11,678 nt of DNA, taken from CAZOBJ01 sp964577825 (lineage in GTDB: Bacteria; Planctomycetota; SZUA-567; JAFGNG01). The translations under genes were made by a program, and so were the position numbers. This document shows positions 5,166-11,678 of the stretch, piece after piece. A model generated the notes under the pieces. It made no database searches and was not told the DNA's origin. It saw only the letters and a list, made by a program, of their open reading frames with translations. Where the stretch lies: assembly GCA_964577825.1 (NCBI GenBank), contig CAZOBJ010000099.1:1-11678 (forward strand), read 5' to 3'. Each line of letters opens with the position of its first letter. Within the stretch, counting starts at the first letter, position 1.

Positions 5166-6884
5166 TCAGCCGGGCGAGGCGTGCAGCCGCGCCAACCGCT
5201 CGGCCACCTCTGCGGGCAGGCCCACCAGCTGTCCGCCGATCCGGTACTGGTTGCCGTCTCGCTCGCTCTTCGTCACGCGCACGGGAAACCGCCGGTTCGC
5301 GGACAGTCCCAGCCGCTCGGTCATGGCCCGGCTCTCCAGGAACAGGACCGCGCGCTCCGGAATGGGAAAGAAGCTGCGCAGCCCGATGATGCGATCACGC
5401 AGCTCATGGATCACGAACGAGATCGCGGCGGGCAAGACCACACTGCGGCGGTAGGACCCGCGCTTGCGCAGCCCGTCGCGCTGGTGCTTGAGGATGTTCT
5501 CGACCCGGAACAGGAACTCGCGGCGCTCGACCGGCTTGGACTGGCAGTCCACCGCGCCGGCCTTCAGGCCCAGGAGCACGTTCTCCTGCCGGGTTCCGCC
5601 CGTAAGCACGAGCGCAGGCGGGGGCTCCACCTGGGCGGTGAGCTTGGCCAGCACCTCGATCCCGCTCATGCCGGGCATCATCCAGTCCACCACCACAAGG
5701 CTCGTGTGCGGGTTCTCTTCGAGCGTCTCCAGGCCCGCCGGGCCACTGGACGCCTGGAGCACGTCGAAGTCCGCCTGCTCCAGGATGCCCGTCAGCACCA
5801 TGCGCTCGGCGCGGTCGTCGTCGATCACCAGCACCGTGGTCCGCCCGGGCAGGGGGCCTTCCTGCTCGTGACCGGGTTCGCTGCGGTCCGTCCACGAGCC
5901 GTTGGGCTGGTGCATGGCCGTGCCGGGCGCCGGCACGCACGCCCTGCGCAGGTTGCGCTTCACCTTGTCCGAGAGCCCGATGAACTGGGCGCCGATGCGG
6001 TAGCGCTTCTCCAGGCGCGCGCAGTTGGCCACCCGCATGGGAAAGAGCCGCTCCCGTGGCACCTGGATGCGCGCGGCGAGCTGTTCCATGTCCAGGAACA
6101 GGACCGACTGCTCCGGGATCGGGAAGGTGGACTCGAACCCGCACCCGGTCTCCGACACGTCGAGCACGGTCACCGACGCGCGCGAGGACAGGCTCAGCGG
6201 CCGCTGTTGACGCCGGGCCACGACGTCCTCCAGGTACTGCACGAAGCAGGCGAGGACCGGGTTCTCGACGGCCTGCCCTGCACCGGCAGGTCGGTCGCGC
6301 GCCGCGGCCGCGGCCTGCCGGGCGAGGATCTGCTTGAGGGCCATGACCTCGGCGAACGTGAGCCCGCGCCCCCTGCCCGTCTCGCCTTCGGGAGGCGCCA
6401 TGCGCTTGCCCGAGAGCGCATGCGTGACCGTCTCCAGCACCCGTTCTCGGGTAAACGGCTTGGCCATGCACCCGCTCACGCCCAGGCGCAGGCACTCGGC
6501 CATGGCCTCGGCATCGGACTGGGTGCTCAGCACAACCACCGGCAAGGAGCGCAGGGCCTCCTGCGCGCGGATGCGGCGCACGAGTTCCACGCCGCCCGGC
6601 TCGGGCATGCCAAGCTCGACCAGCACCGCGTCGAGTTGGGGTTCTGCCCCGGACGCGTCGGACAGGGCGGCCAGGGCCTTGCCGCCGTCCGCGGCCTGGG
6701 CCACGGTGGCCCCGAGGTCGGTGAGCGTGCTCAAGAGGAGTTGACGCACTGCATCGGTATGGGCGGCCACGAGCACGCGCGCGCCTGCCAGCGGCCGCTC
6801 TGGATTCTCGCCCTGCGGTGACGCGTCTTCGGGCGGATGTTCAGGGGGACCCGGACTTGGCACGGGCACACGAAGCCTCGTCAA
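5166..6884 (-). CDS. Tandem receiver/PilZ-like regulatory protein (REC-PilZ-REC-PilZ)
   Basis: A 572-residue soluble two-component-type regulator. Order: Pro-rich N-terminus (1-34); receiver 1 (~36-156); helical linker (~175-222); PilZ-like 1 (~224-314) with RRQQR and D242-V-S-E-T-G247; linker; receiver 2 (~349-466); PilZ-like 2 (~475-568). Receiver 2 is complete: D355/D356 acidic pocket, phosphoacceptor D400, T428, K450. Receiver 1 keeps S120 and K142, but its phosphoacceptor position is Glu90 and the acidic pair is A41/H42, so it is probably not phosphorylated. PilZ-like 1 has the DxSxxG signature associated with c-di-GMP binding; in PilZ-like 2 this reads E494-x-R-x-x-I. No DNA-binding or enzymatic output domain is present, so output is likely by protein contact. 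An in-frame TAA precedes TTG 6884, so the start is that TTG (AAGGAG only two bases away) or GTG 6869 (GAGG six bases away). No histidine kinase is adjacent. Confidence 0.85.
   Translation of the reverse strand: MTRLRVPVPSPGPPEHPPEDASPQGENPERPLAGARVLVAAHTDAVRQLLLSTLTDLGATVAQAADGGKALAALSDASGAEPQLDAVLVELGMPEPGGVELVRRIRAQEALRSLPVVVLSTQSDAEAMAECLRLGVSGCMAKPFTRERVLETVTHALSGKRMAPPEGETGRGRGLTFAEVMALKQILARQAAAAARDRPAGAGQAVENPVLACFVQYLEDVVARRQQRPLSLSSRASVTVLDVSETGCGFESTFPIPEQSVLFLDMEQLAARIQVPRERLFPMRVANCARLEKRYRIGAQFIGLSDKVKRNLRRACVPAPGTAMHQPNGSWTDRSEPGHEQEGPLPGRTTVLVIDDDRAERMVLTGILEQADFDVLQASSGPAGLETLEENPHTSLVVVDWMMPGMSGIEVLAKLTAQVEPPPALVLTGGTRQENVLLGLKAGAVDCQSKPVERREFLFRVENILKHQRDGLRKRGSYRRSVVLPAAISFVIHELRDRIIGLRSFFPIPERAVLFLESRAMTERLGLSANRRFPVRVTKSERDGNQYRIGGQLVGLPAEVAERLARLHASPG
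5181..6125 (-). repeat. Protein-level internal duplication of the PilZ-like segment
   Basis: Residues 254-316 (DNA 5937-6125) and 506-568 (DNA 5181-5369) align without gaps over 63 positions, with 26 identities by hand count. Shared blocks include FPIPE..VLFL, R.FP.RV, YRIG.Q..GL and a closing V...L.R. The constant offset of 252 residues, with a receiver before each copy, indicates duplication of a whole receiver-PilZ unit. Most of the divergence is in the receivers and in the DxSxxG region. Confidence 0.85.
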
Positions 6885-6929
6885 CGCTCCTTAGGGGACG
6901 AACAAGCACCCACCGCACCCTTGGCGTCC

Positions 6930-6957
6930 ATCTTCGGCCCAGGGGCCGGCATGTCAA
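6930..6957 (-). promoter_or_regulatory. Candidate promoter for the receiver/PilZ gene with a palindrome in the spacer
   Basis: TTGACA (6957-6952), a perfect -35 consensus, overlaps the stop codon of the upstream membrane-protein gene. Sixteen bases on is GAAGAT (6935-6930), only three of six matches to -10. The spacer is almost filled by the perfect inverted repeat CGGCCC-AG-GGGCCG (6935-6948), which could be an operator or a small hairpin after the upstream stop; there is no T-run to make it a classical terminator. The -35 is embedded in the same 11-mer found at the thrC promoter. The weak -10 keeps confidence low. Confidence 0.35.
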
Positions 6958-9900
6958 GGGGAAATCCCTTCCGCGCGCGCCGCGCCCGCGGGGCCGGCCA
7001 CGCTGCGCAGTCGAACGAGTTCGGCCTCCAAGAGACGCGTCCCGGCCCACACCTGCGCATGGGGGAATTCGATGCGCAGCGTGGCGAGCTCGCCGCTCAA
7101 CAGCCACCGCGGGCTCGCCCCCAGGGGGATGAGGAGCGTCTGCGCGTACGCCTCGCAGGCGATCGGCCCGCCCTGTCGGCCGGAGGCGTCCGTCCAGGTC
7201 ACCTCCAGGCGCCGCTGGAGCACCTGCGGCATGCGGCTCGGATCCGCCTTGGCGAAGCGCAGTACCAGGAAGTCCGCCTCTCGCCCGCGCAGATGCAGCG
7301 AGTCCAGGCCGAACTCGAGTGCGCCCCGCTGCGCGTCCGTGGCCACGTACCGGCCCTGCGGACCGAGCCACATGCCCTGGATCGTCCGCGGCGTGGCGCC
7401 CGGAAGCTTTGCCTGCGGAACGAACAGCCGCGCCAGCGCGGGCCAGTTGCGTCCCCACACCGCGGCCGCGGCGCCACAGTCGGCGACTCCCGCAGCCTCG
7501 TCCAGCAGGGCGAGGCGCGCGGGCGCGTCGCGCGGCTCTTGCCGGACGCTTCGCTCGGGCGCGACGAGGAACGTGACGCCCTGCCTCTCTTCGGCCACGT
7601 ACCGCAGCACGCACCATCGGTACAGCCGGTAGTTGCGAAGCGTGTCGCAAGTTTCGAACAGCACCGCGGGCGGGGGATCGGCCTGGAGCGCGGCCAGCAC
7701 CCTGCGCTGCGTGGCGGTATTGGCCACCGGCTCCGCCGCGGCATACGGCGCAGGCGCCGGACGGTCCAAGTAGAAGTAATACGCCTGCTGGTTCGTGAGG
7801 TCGAAATAGGTCTCCTCCGCCCCAAGCAGGTCCGAAAGCGCGGCCTTCAGCTCCAGGAGCCGGGTGAGCTCCTCGGCCTCGATGAAGAGCCGTCCGAGGC
7901 GCGGCAGGTCCAGGTCCTCGCCGCGCACCCACAGCCGGTTGCGCTTCGGATCGGCGAGCAGGCGCACCTCGCCCCGGCCCGGGACGCCGGCTTGCCCCTC
8001 CCACGGCCGCAGCCGCACGGCCTGCAGGTGCAGCACGTGCTTCGCGCACGCCTTGCCCCCCACCGCCTCCAGCACGCGGGTATCCATACGCTGGAGCCCG
8101 CCCAGGAATCCGGCCGCGAGCGCAGCCACGCACACGATCCTCGCCCTCGGCCTGCCCCGGCCCGCGAACAGGACCGCAGGCAGCAGCGCTCCGAGCGCCA
8201 CGAAGGTGACCATGCCGGGCCGCGACAGGGACCCGGGGTCGATCCGGCCCAGGGCATACGGGCTGATGAGAACCAAGAGCAGGAAGGCTATCACGGCCAG
8301 CCACAACCGAAGTGCGTCCGCCTCGCGCCTCTCTCGCCCCGTGAGCCACACCGCCGCGGCCGCGACCGCGGCCACGCCCACGAACCCGAACCGCACGAGC
8401 TCAAGGATCAAGGGGCTGATCCGGAACCTCGGGTCATACAGGCTGTGGCCGGGTGCATACGCGATGCCGTTCGCCAGCGCGTTCGTGGCCGCGTGCTCCT
8501 GCACGAACACGGCCAGGCCGACAAGCATCTGCCCGATCGGCGTGAGGAGCATCACCGCGGCCAAGATCGCCGCGAACCCGATGCACACCTTGGCCGCGCG
8601 CCGCGGCCGTTCTCGGGCCCAAGCCCACGCGCGCCAGAGGAGAAGCGGCAGGATGGCGGCGGCCGCAGGCAGACCCACCGGCGGATTCCACACCGCGAGC
8701 ACGGCGAGCACGAGCGCGCCGACAGCAAGCCACGCGCTCCTGCGCCGCCACAGCCGCGGATGGAAGAGGACCAGCACGAACACCGGGACCATCCACACCC
8801 GGTCCGCGTTCCAGAAGTCAGGCGCGCACAGACTCGAGAGGAGCGCCAGGGGCGCACCCACGAGCGGGCGCAGCACCAGCACCAGGCCCAGGACCTGCAC
8901 CCCGTAAAGCAGGTCCACCGCCCTGCCGAAGCCCGCGGCCGTGCCGTCGAAGAAGAGCGCGTTCAAGAGCCCCTTCACATAGGCCAGCGCGGCATGGATG
9001 GGCATGAAATCCACATACGGGAGCTTGCCGTACGCCACGAGCTGATGCCAGGGCAACAGCTCCTCGCCCACATGGAAATGGTCGGCATTGAACGCGGGCG
9101 GGTGCGCGGCCGGCATGGCCAGGAACACGGCCACGGCCGCGAGCGCCAGGCCGCCGATCAACCGGCCGCAGGGGCGCACTGACGTCGCGGCCTCGGTCCC
9201 GCGGACCCAGGACCGCGCAAGTATCCCGGTCCACGCAAGCACCACCAGGCCCAGCACCAACACGGCCAGCGGCGCACCGGCCGCCGAGGGCACGCGCTTC
9301 CCGTCCAGCACGAGCGGCGCGGGCAGGAGCACGGCAAAGAGAAGCGGCCAGCCCGTCTGCGCCGCGAGGAGCGTGTGCTCCAGGCGCCGGCCCGCTCGCC
9401 CAGCGACCCCGGTACACGCGCCCGCCACGGCGATGAGCCCCGCGCCCGCGCCGATCCAGGGGAGAAACCCCAGCACGTGCGTCCAGTCCCCGGCCGCGGG
9501 CAGCGCGCGCACCAGCACCGTGGCCACGCCCAGGCCTGCGAAAAACCCGGCCGGGGGCACAAGCGCGGCCAGGCGCACGAGGCGCGCACGCAGGTTCCCG
9601 TCGAGCTCCCGGGCCGCAGGCGCCGCCAACGCGGCCGCGAGCCACGTCGTGGCCACGGGCGCGGCCAGGGCGCCGGGCAGGGCGGCCAGGCTGTCCAGGC
9701 TGGCCCGGGTGGCCAGCCACCAAACAGCGGGCGCGAGCGCGTACACGGTCGCCTCGACCACGGGCCGGGCGGCCTCGGGGCCTTCTGGGCCCGCGTACCT
9801 GCGCCACAGGCGCACGTACGCTACGGCCAGGATTGTGGTGAGGGCCGCGAACAGGCCCGCCACTCGGAAGTCGCGCGCCTTGTCCGCGCCGTGGAGCGCG

Positions 9901-10055
9901 GGGTCGCCGGCCACCAGGTCCGCGTACGTGTCGCCCCATCGCAAGTAGTGCCACGCGTCCGCTGTCAGGGCGAAAGCGAGAAGCCCGGCGGCCAACAGAC
10001 CCACGGCCAGGGCGCGGACCGGGATGCGCGCAGCGTGCGAACCGGTCAGGGGCAT
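6954..10055 (-). CDS. Large polytopic membrane protein, GT-C-like glycosyltransferase candidate
   Basis: 1033 residues. Residues ~12-650 are a series of hydrophobic helices (about 16-18 by eye, e.g. 12-31, 67-84, 103-117, 165-183, 195-215, 261-281, 298-316, 384-402, 421-431, 441-455, 587-600, 615-631, 639-653). Residues ~655-1033 are soluble, the last ~130 rich in beta-strand-like text. After the helix at 298-316 comes DHFHVGEELLPWHQ (325-338) and then GKLPYVDFMPIH (343-354). This acidic/His loop plus YxDF...H pattern recalls uncharacterised GT-C-type proteins that use lipid-linked sugars. The segment YFDLTNQQAYYFYLDRPAP early in the soluble part also recalls C-terminal parts of GT39-like proteins. 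The ~300-residue N-terminal multi-span block looks like an added module. Start ATG 10055 has GGGAGG four bases upstream. It follows a Gfo/Idh/MocA gene by 64 nt, supporting a sugar or glycan role. Specific activity is not deducible; a non-enzymatic membrane protein is possible. Confidence 0.6.
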   Translation of the reverse strand: MPLTGSHAARIPVRALAVGLLAAGLLAFALTADAWHYLRWGDTYADLVAGDPALHGADKARDFRVAGLFAALTTILAVAYVRLWRRYAGPEGPEAARPVVEATVYALAPAVWWLATRASLDSLAALPGALAAPVATTWLAAALAAPAARELDGNLRARLVRLAALVPPAGFFAGLGVATVLVRALPAAGDWTHVLGFLPWIGAGAGLIAVAGACTGVAGRAGRRLEHTLLAAQTGWPLLFAVLLPAPLVLDGKRVPSAAGAPLAVLVLGLVVLAWTGILARSWVRGTEAATSVRPCGRLIGGLALAAVAVFLAMPAAHPPAFNADHFHVGEELLPWHQLVAYGKLPYVDFMPIHAALAYVKGLLNALFFDGTAAGFGRAVDLLYGVQVLGLVLVLRPLVGAPLALLSSLCAPDFWNADRVWMVPVFVLVLFHPRLWRRRSAWLAVGALVLAVLAVWNPPVGLPAAAAILPLLLWRAWAWARERPRRAAKVCIGFAAILAAVMLLTPIGQMLVGLAVFVQEHAATNALANGIAYAPGHSLYDPRFRISPLILELVRFGFVGVAAVAAAAVWLTGRERREADALRLWLAVIAFLLLVLISPYALGRIDPGSLSRPGMVTFVALGALLPAVLFAGRGRPRARIVCVAALAAGFLGGLQRMDTRVLEAVGGKACAKHVLHLQAVRLRPWEGQAGVPGRGEVRLLADPKRNRLWVRGEDLDLPRLGRLFIEAEELTRLLELKAALSDLLGAEETYFDLTNQQAYYFYLDRPAPAPYAAAEPVANTATQRRVLAALQADPPPAVLFETCDTLRNYRLYRWCVLRYVAEERQGVTFLVAPERSVRQEPRDAPARLALLDEAAGVADCGAAAAVWGRNWPALARLFVPQAKLPGATPRTIQGMWLGPQGRYVATDAQRGALEFGLDSLHLRGREADFLVLRFAKADPSRMPQVLQRRLEVTWTDASGRQGGPIACEAYAQTLLIPLGASPRWLLSGELATLRIEFPHAQVWAGTRLLEAELVRLRSVAGPAGAARAEGISP

Positions 10056-10119
10056 GGGGCCTCCCTGCCCGAGGTCCGGGCGGGCCGGCGCGCAGGCCGC
10101 AGGCTGCCGATGCGCGGAT

Positions 10120-10983
10120 TCAGAGCCGACCCACGGCGACGCGACGTCCGCGCTCCCGCGACTTGCGCGCGGCCTCCAGCAGGGCCACGGGCGCGAGCAT
10201 CCGCGTCTGTTCGATGGGCTCGACGCCCGTACGGAACATGCGGGTCACGAGCCGCGCGGTCACCAAGTGGGAGTTCGGATCCATGGTGAACGGCTTCTGG
10301 AGCATCCCCTTGTCCCCGCGCGCGTCGACGGTCCACCCCCTGGCCCCGGGCACGACGCTGAGCACGGCCGTCAGCCCGTCGGGGAAGTTTACGAGGATGT
10401 TGGTCCGGTCCCGGTTCGTGGTCATCCACACGTGCCGCGCGTCCGTGCCCACGAGCTCGACGAGCAGGTCCGCCTGGTGGATGCCGTAGAAGAAGATGCC
10501 CCCGTACTTGCTGCGCCAGTCCCCGGAGCCGCTCAGGTGCAGCCAGTGGAGGGTCCCGAGCTTGCCGAGCTCCTGGCGGGTCTCGCGCGCGCAGCGCTGT
10601 AGGGGCAAGGCGCTCGAGCTCACGATCGGCGCTCCGGTCTCCTTGCGCAGGCGCATGAGCGACTTCGCCTGCGCCAGGGAGGTGCTCAACGGCTTGTCGA
10701 TGAACACGGGCAGCCCCGCCTTCACGAACGGCCGCGCCGCGGCCACGTGCGGGCCGCCGTCGCGGTGGCAGACCATCACGCAGTCGACCTGCCCCAGCAT
10801 GTCCTTGGGCCGGGAGACGATGTTCGGAATCTCGCCCACCTGTGCGGTCTGCCGCGCGAACTTGCGCGTCTCGCCCCACAGATGGGTCACGCGGAACCCG
10901 CGCACGTGCTTGTCCACGTTCAGGTTTTTGGCCATGTTCCGCGCGTGCGAGTTCTCCGCACCCACGATCCCCATGCGCATCAT
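10120..10983 (-). CDS. Gfo/Idh/MocA family oxidoreductase, short form
   Basis: 287 residues with an N-terminal Rossmann region MGIVGAENSHA (4-14), where GxGxxG is replaced by the GAENSH variant. D96-K97-P98 in VFIDKPL is the nicotinamide-side DKP/EKP motif, and GGIFFYGIHQADLL (161-174) carries the His169/Asp172 pair in the position of the family's catalytic HxxD. These proteins use NAD(P)(H) to oxidise or reduce sugars, inositols or sugar acids; the substrate is unknown. At 287 residues it is shorter than the usual 330-400, with a trimmed C-terminal beta-sheet domain and an Arg-rich end (RKSRERGRR). ATG 10983 has AAGGA seven bases upstream; ATG 10980 is a second possible start. It follows the other Gfo/Idh/MocA gene by 34 nt and precedes the membrane protein by 64 nt, so the three are probably cotranscribed. 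Folding and family are secure; activity is not. Confidence 0.88.
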   Translation of the reverse strand: MMRMGIVGAENSHARNMAKNLNVDKHVRGFRVTHLWGETRKFARQTAQVGEIPNIVSRPKDMLGQVDCVMVCHRDGGPHVAAARPFVKAGLPVFIDKPLSTSLAQAKSLMRLRKETGAPIVSSSALPLQRCARETRQELGKLGTLHWLHLSGSGDWRSKYGGIFFYGIHQADLLVELVGTDARHVWMTTNRDRTNILVNFPDGLTAVLSVVPGARGWTVDARGDKGMLQKPFTMDPNSHLVTARLVTRMFRTGVEPIEQTRMLAPVALLEAARKSRERGRRVAVGRL

Positions 10984-11017
10984 GATCCGTTCCTTTCTCG
11001 ATGCAGGTCCCAGCGGC

Positions 11018-11678
11018 TCACCGGCGGGCCCGCTTGCGCTTCTTGAGTGCGGCCCACTTCTTCGCTCCCTTGGGCAGGGGGTTCTGGCGATGGGCCTCCT
11101 CGAGCACGTACACCTGCCGGCGCACCTGGGCCGGGGTCACCAGGAGCTTGCCCTTGGCCGTAATGACCTCGTGCACGTTGTCGTAGAACATCTGGCTGCG
11201 GCCGTCGAAGTTGTACTCGCTCTCTCCGGTGGACCAGGTCTTCTCCTTCCAGGGGAGCTTCTCCTTCACGTACTGGCGGTCGATGGACCACCCCTTGTGC
11301 AGCTTGTGGTCGGGCGCCTTGGCCGGATCGAAGTACTTCCACTTCAGCCCCGCGTTGCCGCCGGTGAGCCCCCCGCAGGTGCCGTTGACGCTCAGCTGAT
11401 CGCCCTGCGGGTACGCCAGGCACGAGCTCACCAGCACCTCGACCACCGGGTCGAACCGGCCGCCGTACAGGGTGACGCTCGCGAAGTCCTCGGCGTCGCC
11501 GAAGAACTTCTCCGTCGACTTCATCCGGGCGAAGACCTTCGGTTGTTTGGGGCCGAAGAGCATCACCGCGTGGTCCATGGGGTGGGGACCGGTGTTGTTC
11601 AGGTTTCCGCCCCACAGGTCCTGGCGGGTCTGCCAGTCGCAGCGCCTGGACCACCCGCTCCAGGAGAGCCGGCAGTGC
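11018..11678 (-). CDS. Gfo/Idh/MocA family oxidoreductase, C-terminal part (5' end outside window)
   Basis: 219 codons are visible, the first whole codon being 11675-11677; the Rossmann domain lies beyond the window. RRCDWQTRQDL followed by GGNLNNTGPHPMDHA and VMLFG is the characteristic C-terminal-domain motif of Gfo/Idh/MocA oxidoreductases, with the H-P-M-D stretch as the catalytic HxxD. The rest is the beta-sheet domain with several tryptophans and aromatic residues (KGWSIDRQYVKEKLPWKEKTW). It ends in a very basic tail, KKWAALKKRKRARR, which is unusual for the family. GGNLNNTGPHP is a form I associate, from memory, with PVC and related environmental phyla; this is only a hint. The gene is the first of a probable three-gene unit and lies 34 nt from the second family member. 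Substrate unknown. Confidence 0.85.
   Translation of the reverse strand, partial: HCRLSWSGWSRRCDWQTRQDLWGGNLNNTGPHPMDHAVMLFGPKQPKVFARMKSTEKFFGDAEDFASVTLYGGRFDPVVEVLVSSCLAYPQGDQLSVNGTCGGLTGGNAGLKWKYFDPAKAPDHKLHKGWSIDRQYVKEKLPWKEKTWSTGESEYNFDGRSQMFYDNVHEVITAKGKLLVTPAQVRRQVYVLEEAHRQNPLPKGAKKWAALKKRKRARR

Noticed and set aside
5160..6821. 553-codon plus-strand ORF
   Set aside because: Antisense to the receiver/PilZ gene, with His/Gln/Arg-rich text and no domain.
6837..9182. 781-codon plus-strand ORF
   Set aside because: Antisense to the membrane protein; hydrophilic His/Arg/Glu-rich translation is the complement of hydrophobic codons.
10056..10119. Repeated GCAGGC-type units between the two genes
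   Set aside because: Two short imperfect copies in GC-rich sequence; no structure or regulatory consensus.
1..11678. Defence system, prophage, insertion sequence, CRISPR or RNA gene
   Set aside because: No transposase, integrase, terminal inverted repeats, spaced direct repeats or tRNA/rRNA-like sequence seen on either strand.

Overview
The window is GC-rich throughout and every convincing gene lies on the minus strand. It looks like chromosomal DNA from a bacterium with strong GCG/GGC/CTG/GTG codon bias. A run of exactly 100 N points to a scaffolded draft or metagenome assembly. Lineage cannot be fixed. LL-diaminopimelate aminotransferase, two Gfo/Idh/MocA proteins (one with a GGNLNNTGPHPMD-type motif), a big GT-C-like membrane protein and PilZ-like receiver proteins fit an environmental lineage such as the PVC/Hydrogenedentota-type phyla or Desulfobacterota. 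This is inference only. No rRNA, tRNA, CRISPR, transposase, integrase or phage gene was seen.

Read in the direction of transcription (high to low coordinates), the right third (11678 to 6954) is probably one transcription unit. It holds the C-terminal part of a Gfo/Idh/MocA oxidoreductase with a basic tail, a second complete but short Gfo/Idh/MocA oxidoreductase, and a 1033-residue polytopic membrane protein with GT-C-like features and a soluble C-terminal region. The theme suggests sugar or surface-glycan metabolism. The middle (6884 to 5166) is one regulatory gene with two tandem [receiver + PilZ-like] units. The copies have decayed in opposite places: the first receiver lacks the phosphoacceptor Asp, and the second PilZ-like domain lacks DxSxxG.

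The left half (5137 to 1) looks like a compact amino-acid biosynthesis operon. A sigma70-like promoter and a 5'-end stem-loop precede thrC (GTG start). Next come a 33-codon single-span membrane ORF overlapping the thrC stop, dapB (interrupted by the assembly gap), an aldo/keto reductase, dapL, and an in-frame fusion of HPPK (FolK) with a LarE-like PP-loop domain that runs off the window. Gaps between these genes range from an 8-nt overlap to 29 nt. thrC acts on the threonine branch, and dapB and dapL on the lysine/diaminopimelate branch, of the aspartate family. The aldo/keto reductase and the FolK-LarE protein are passengers of unknown connection.

Most worth a second look are the FolK-LarE fusion, the asymmetrically decayed REC-PilZ duplication, the 33-residue membrane ORF between thrC and dapB, and the shared 11-mer (GTCAAGGGGAA on the plus strand) that places a TTGAC box upstream of both thrC and the regulator.
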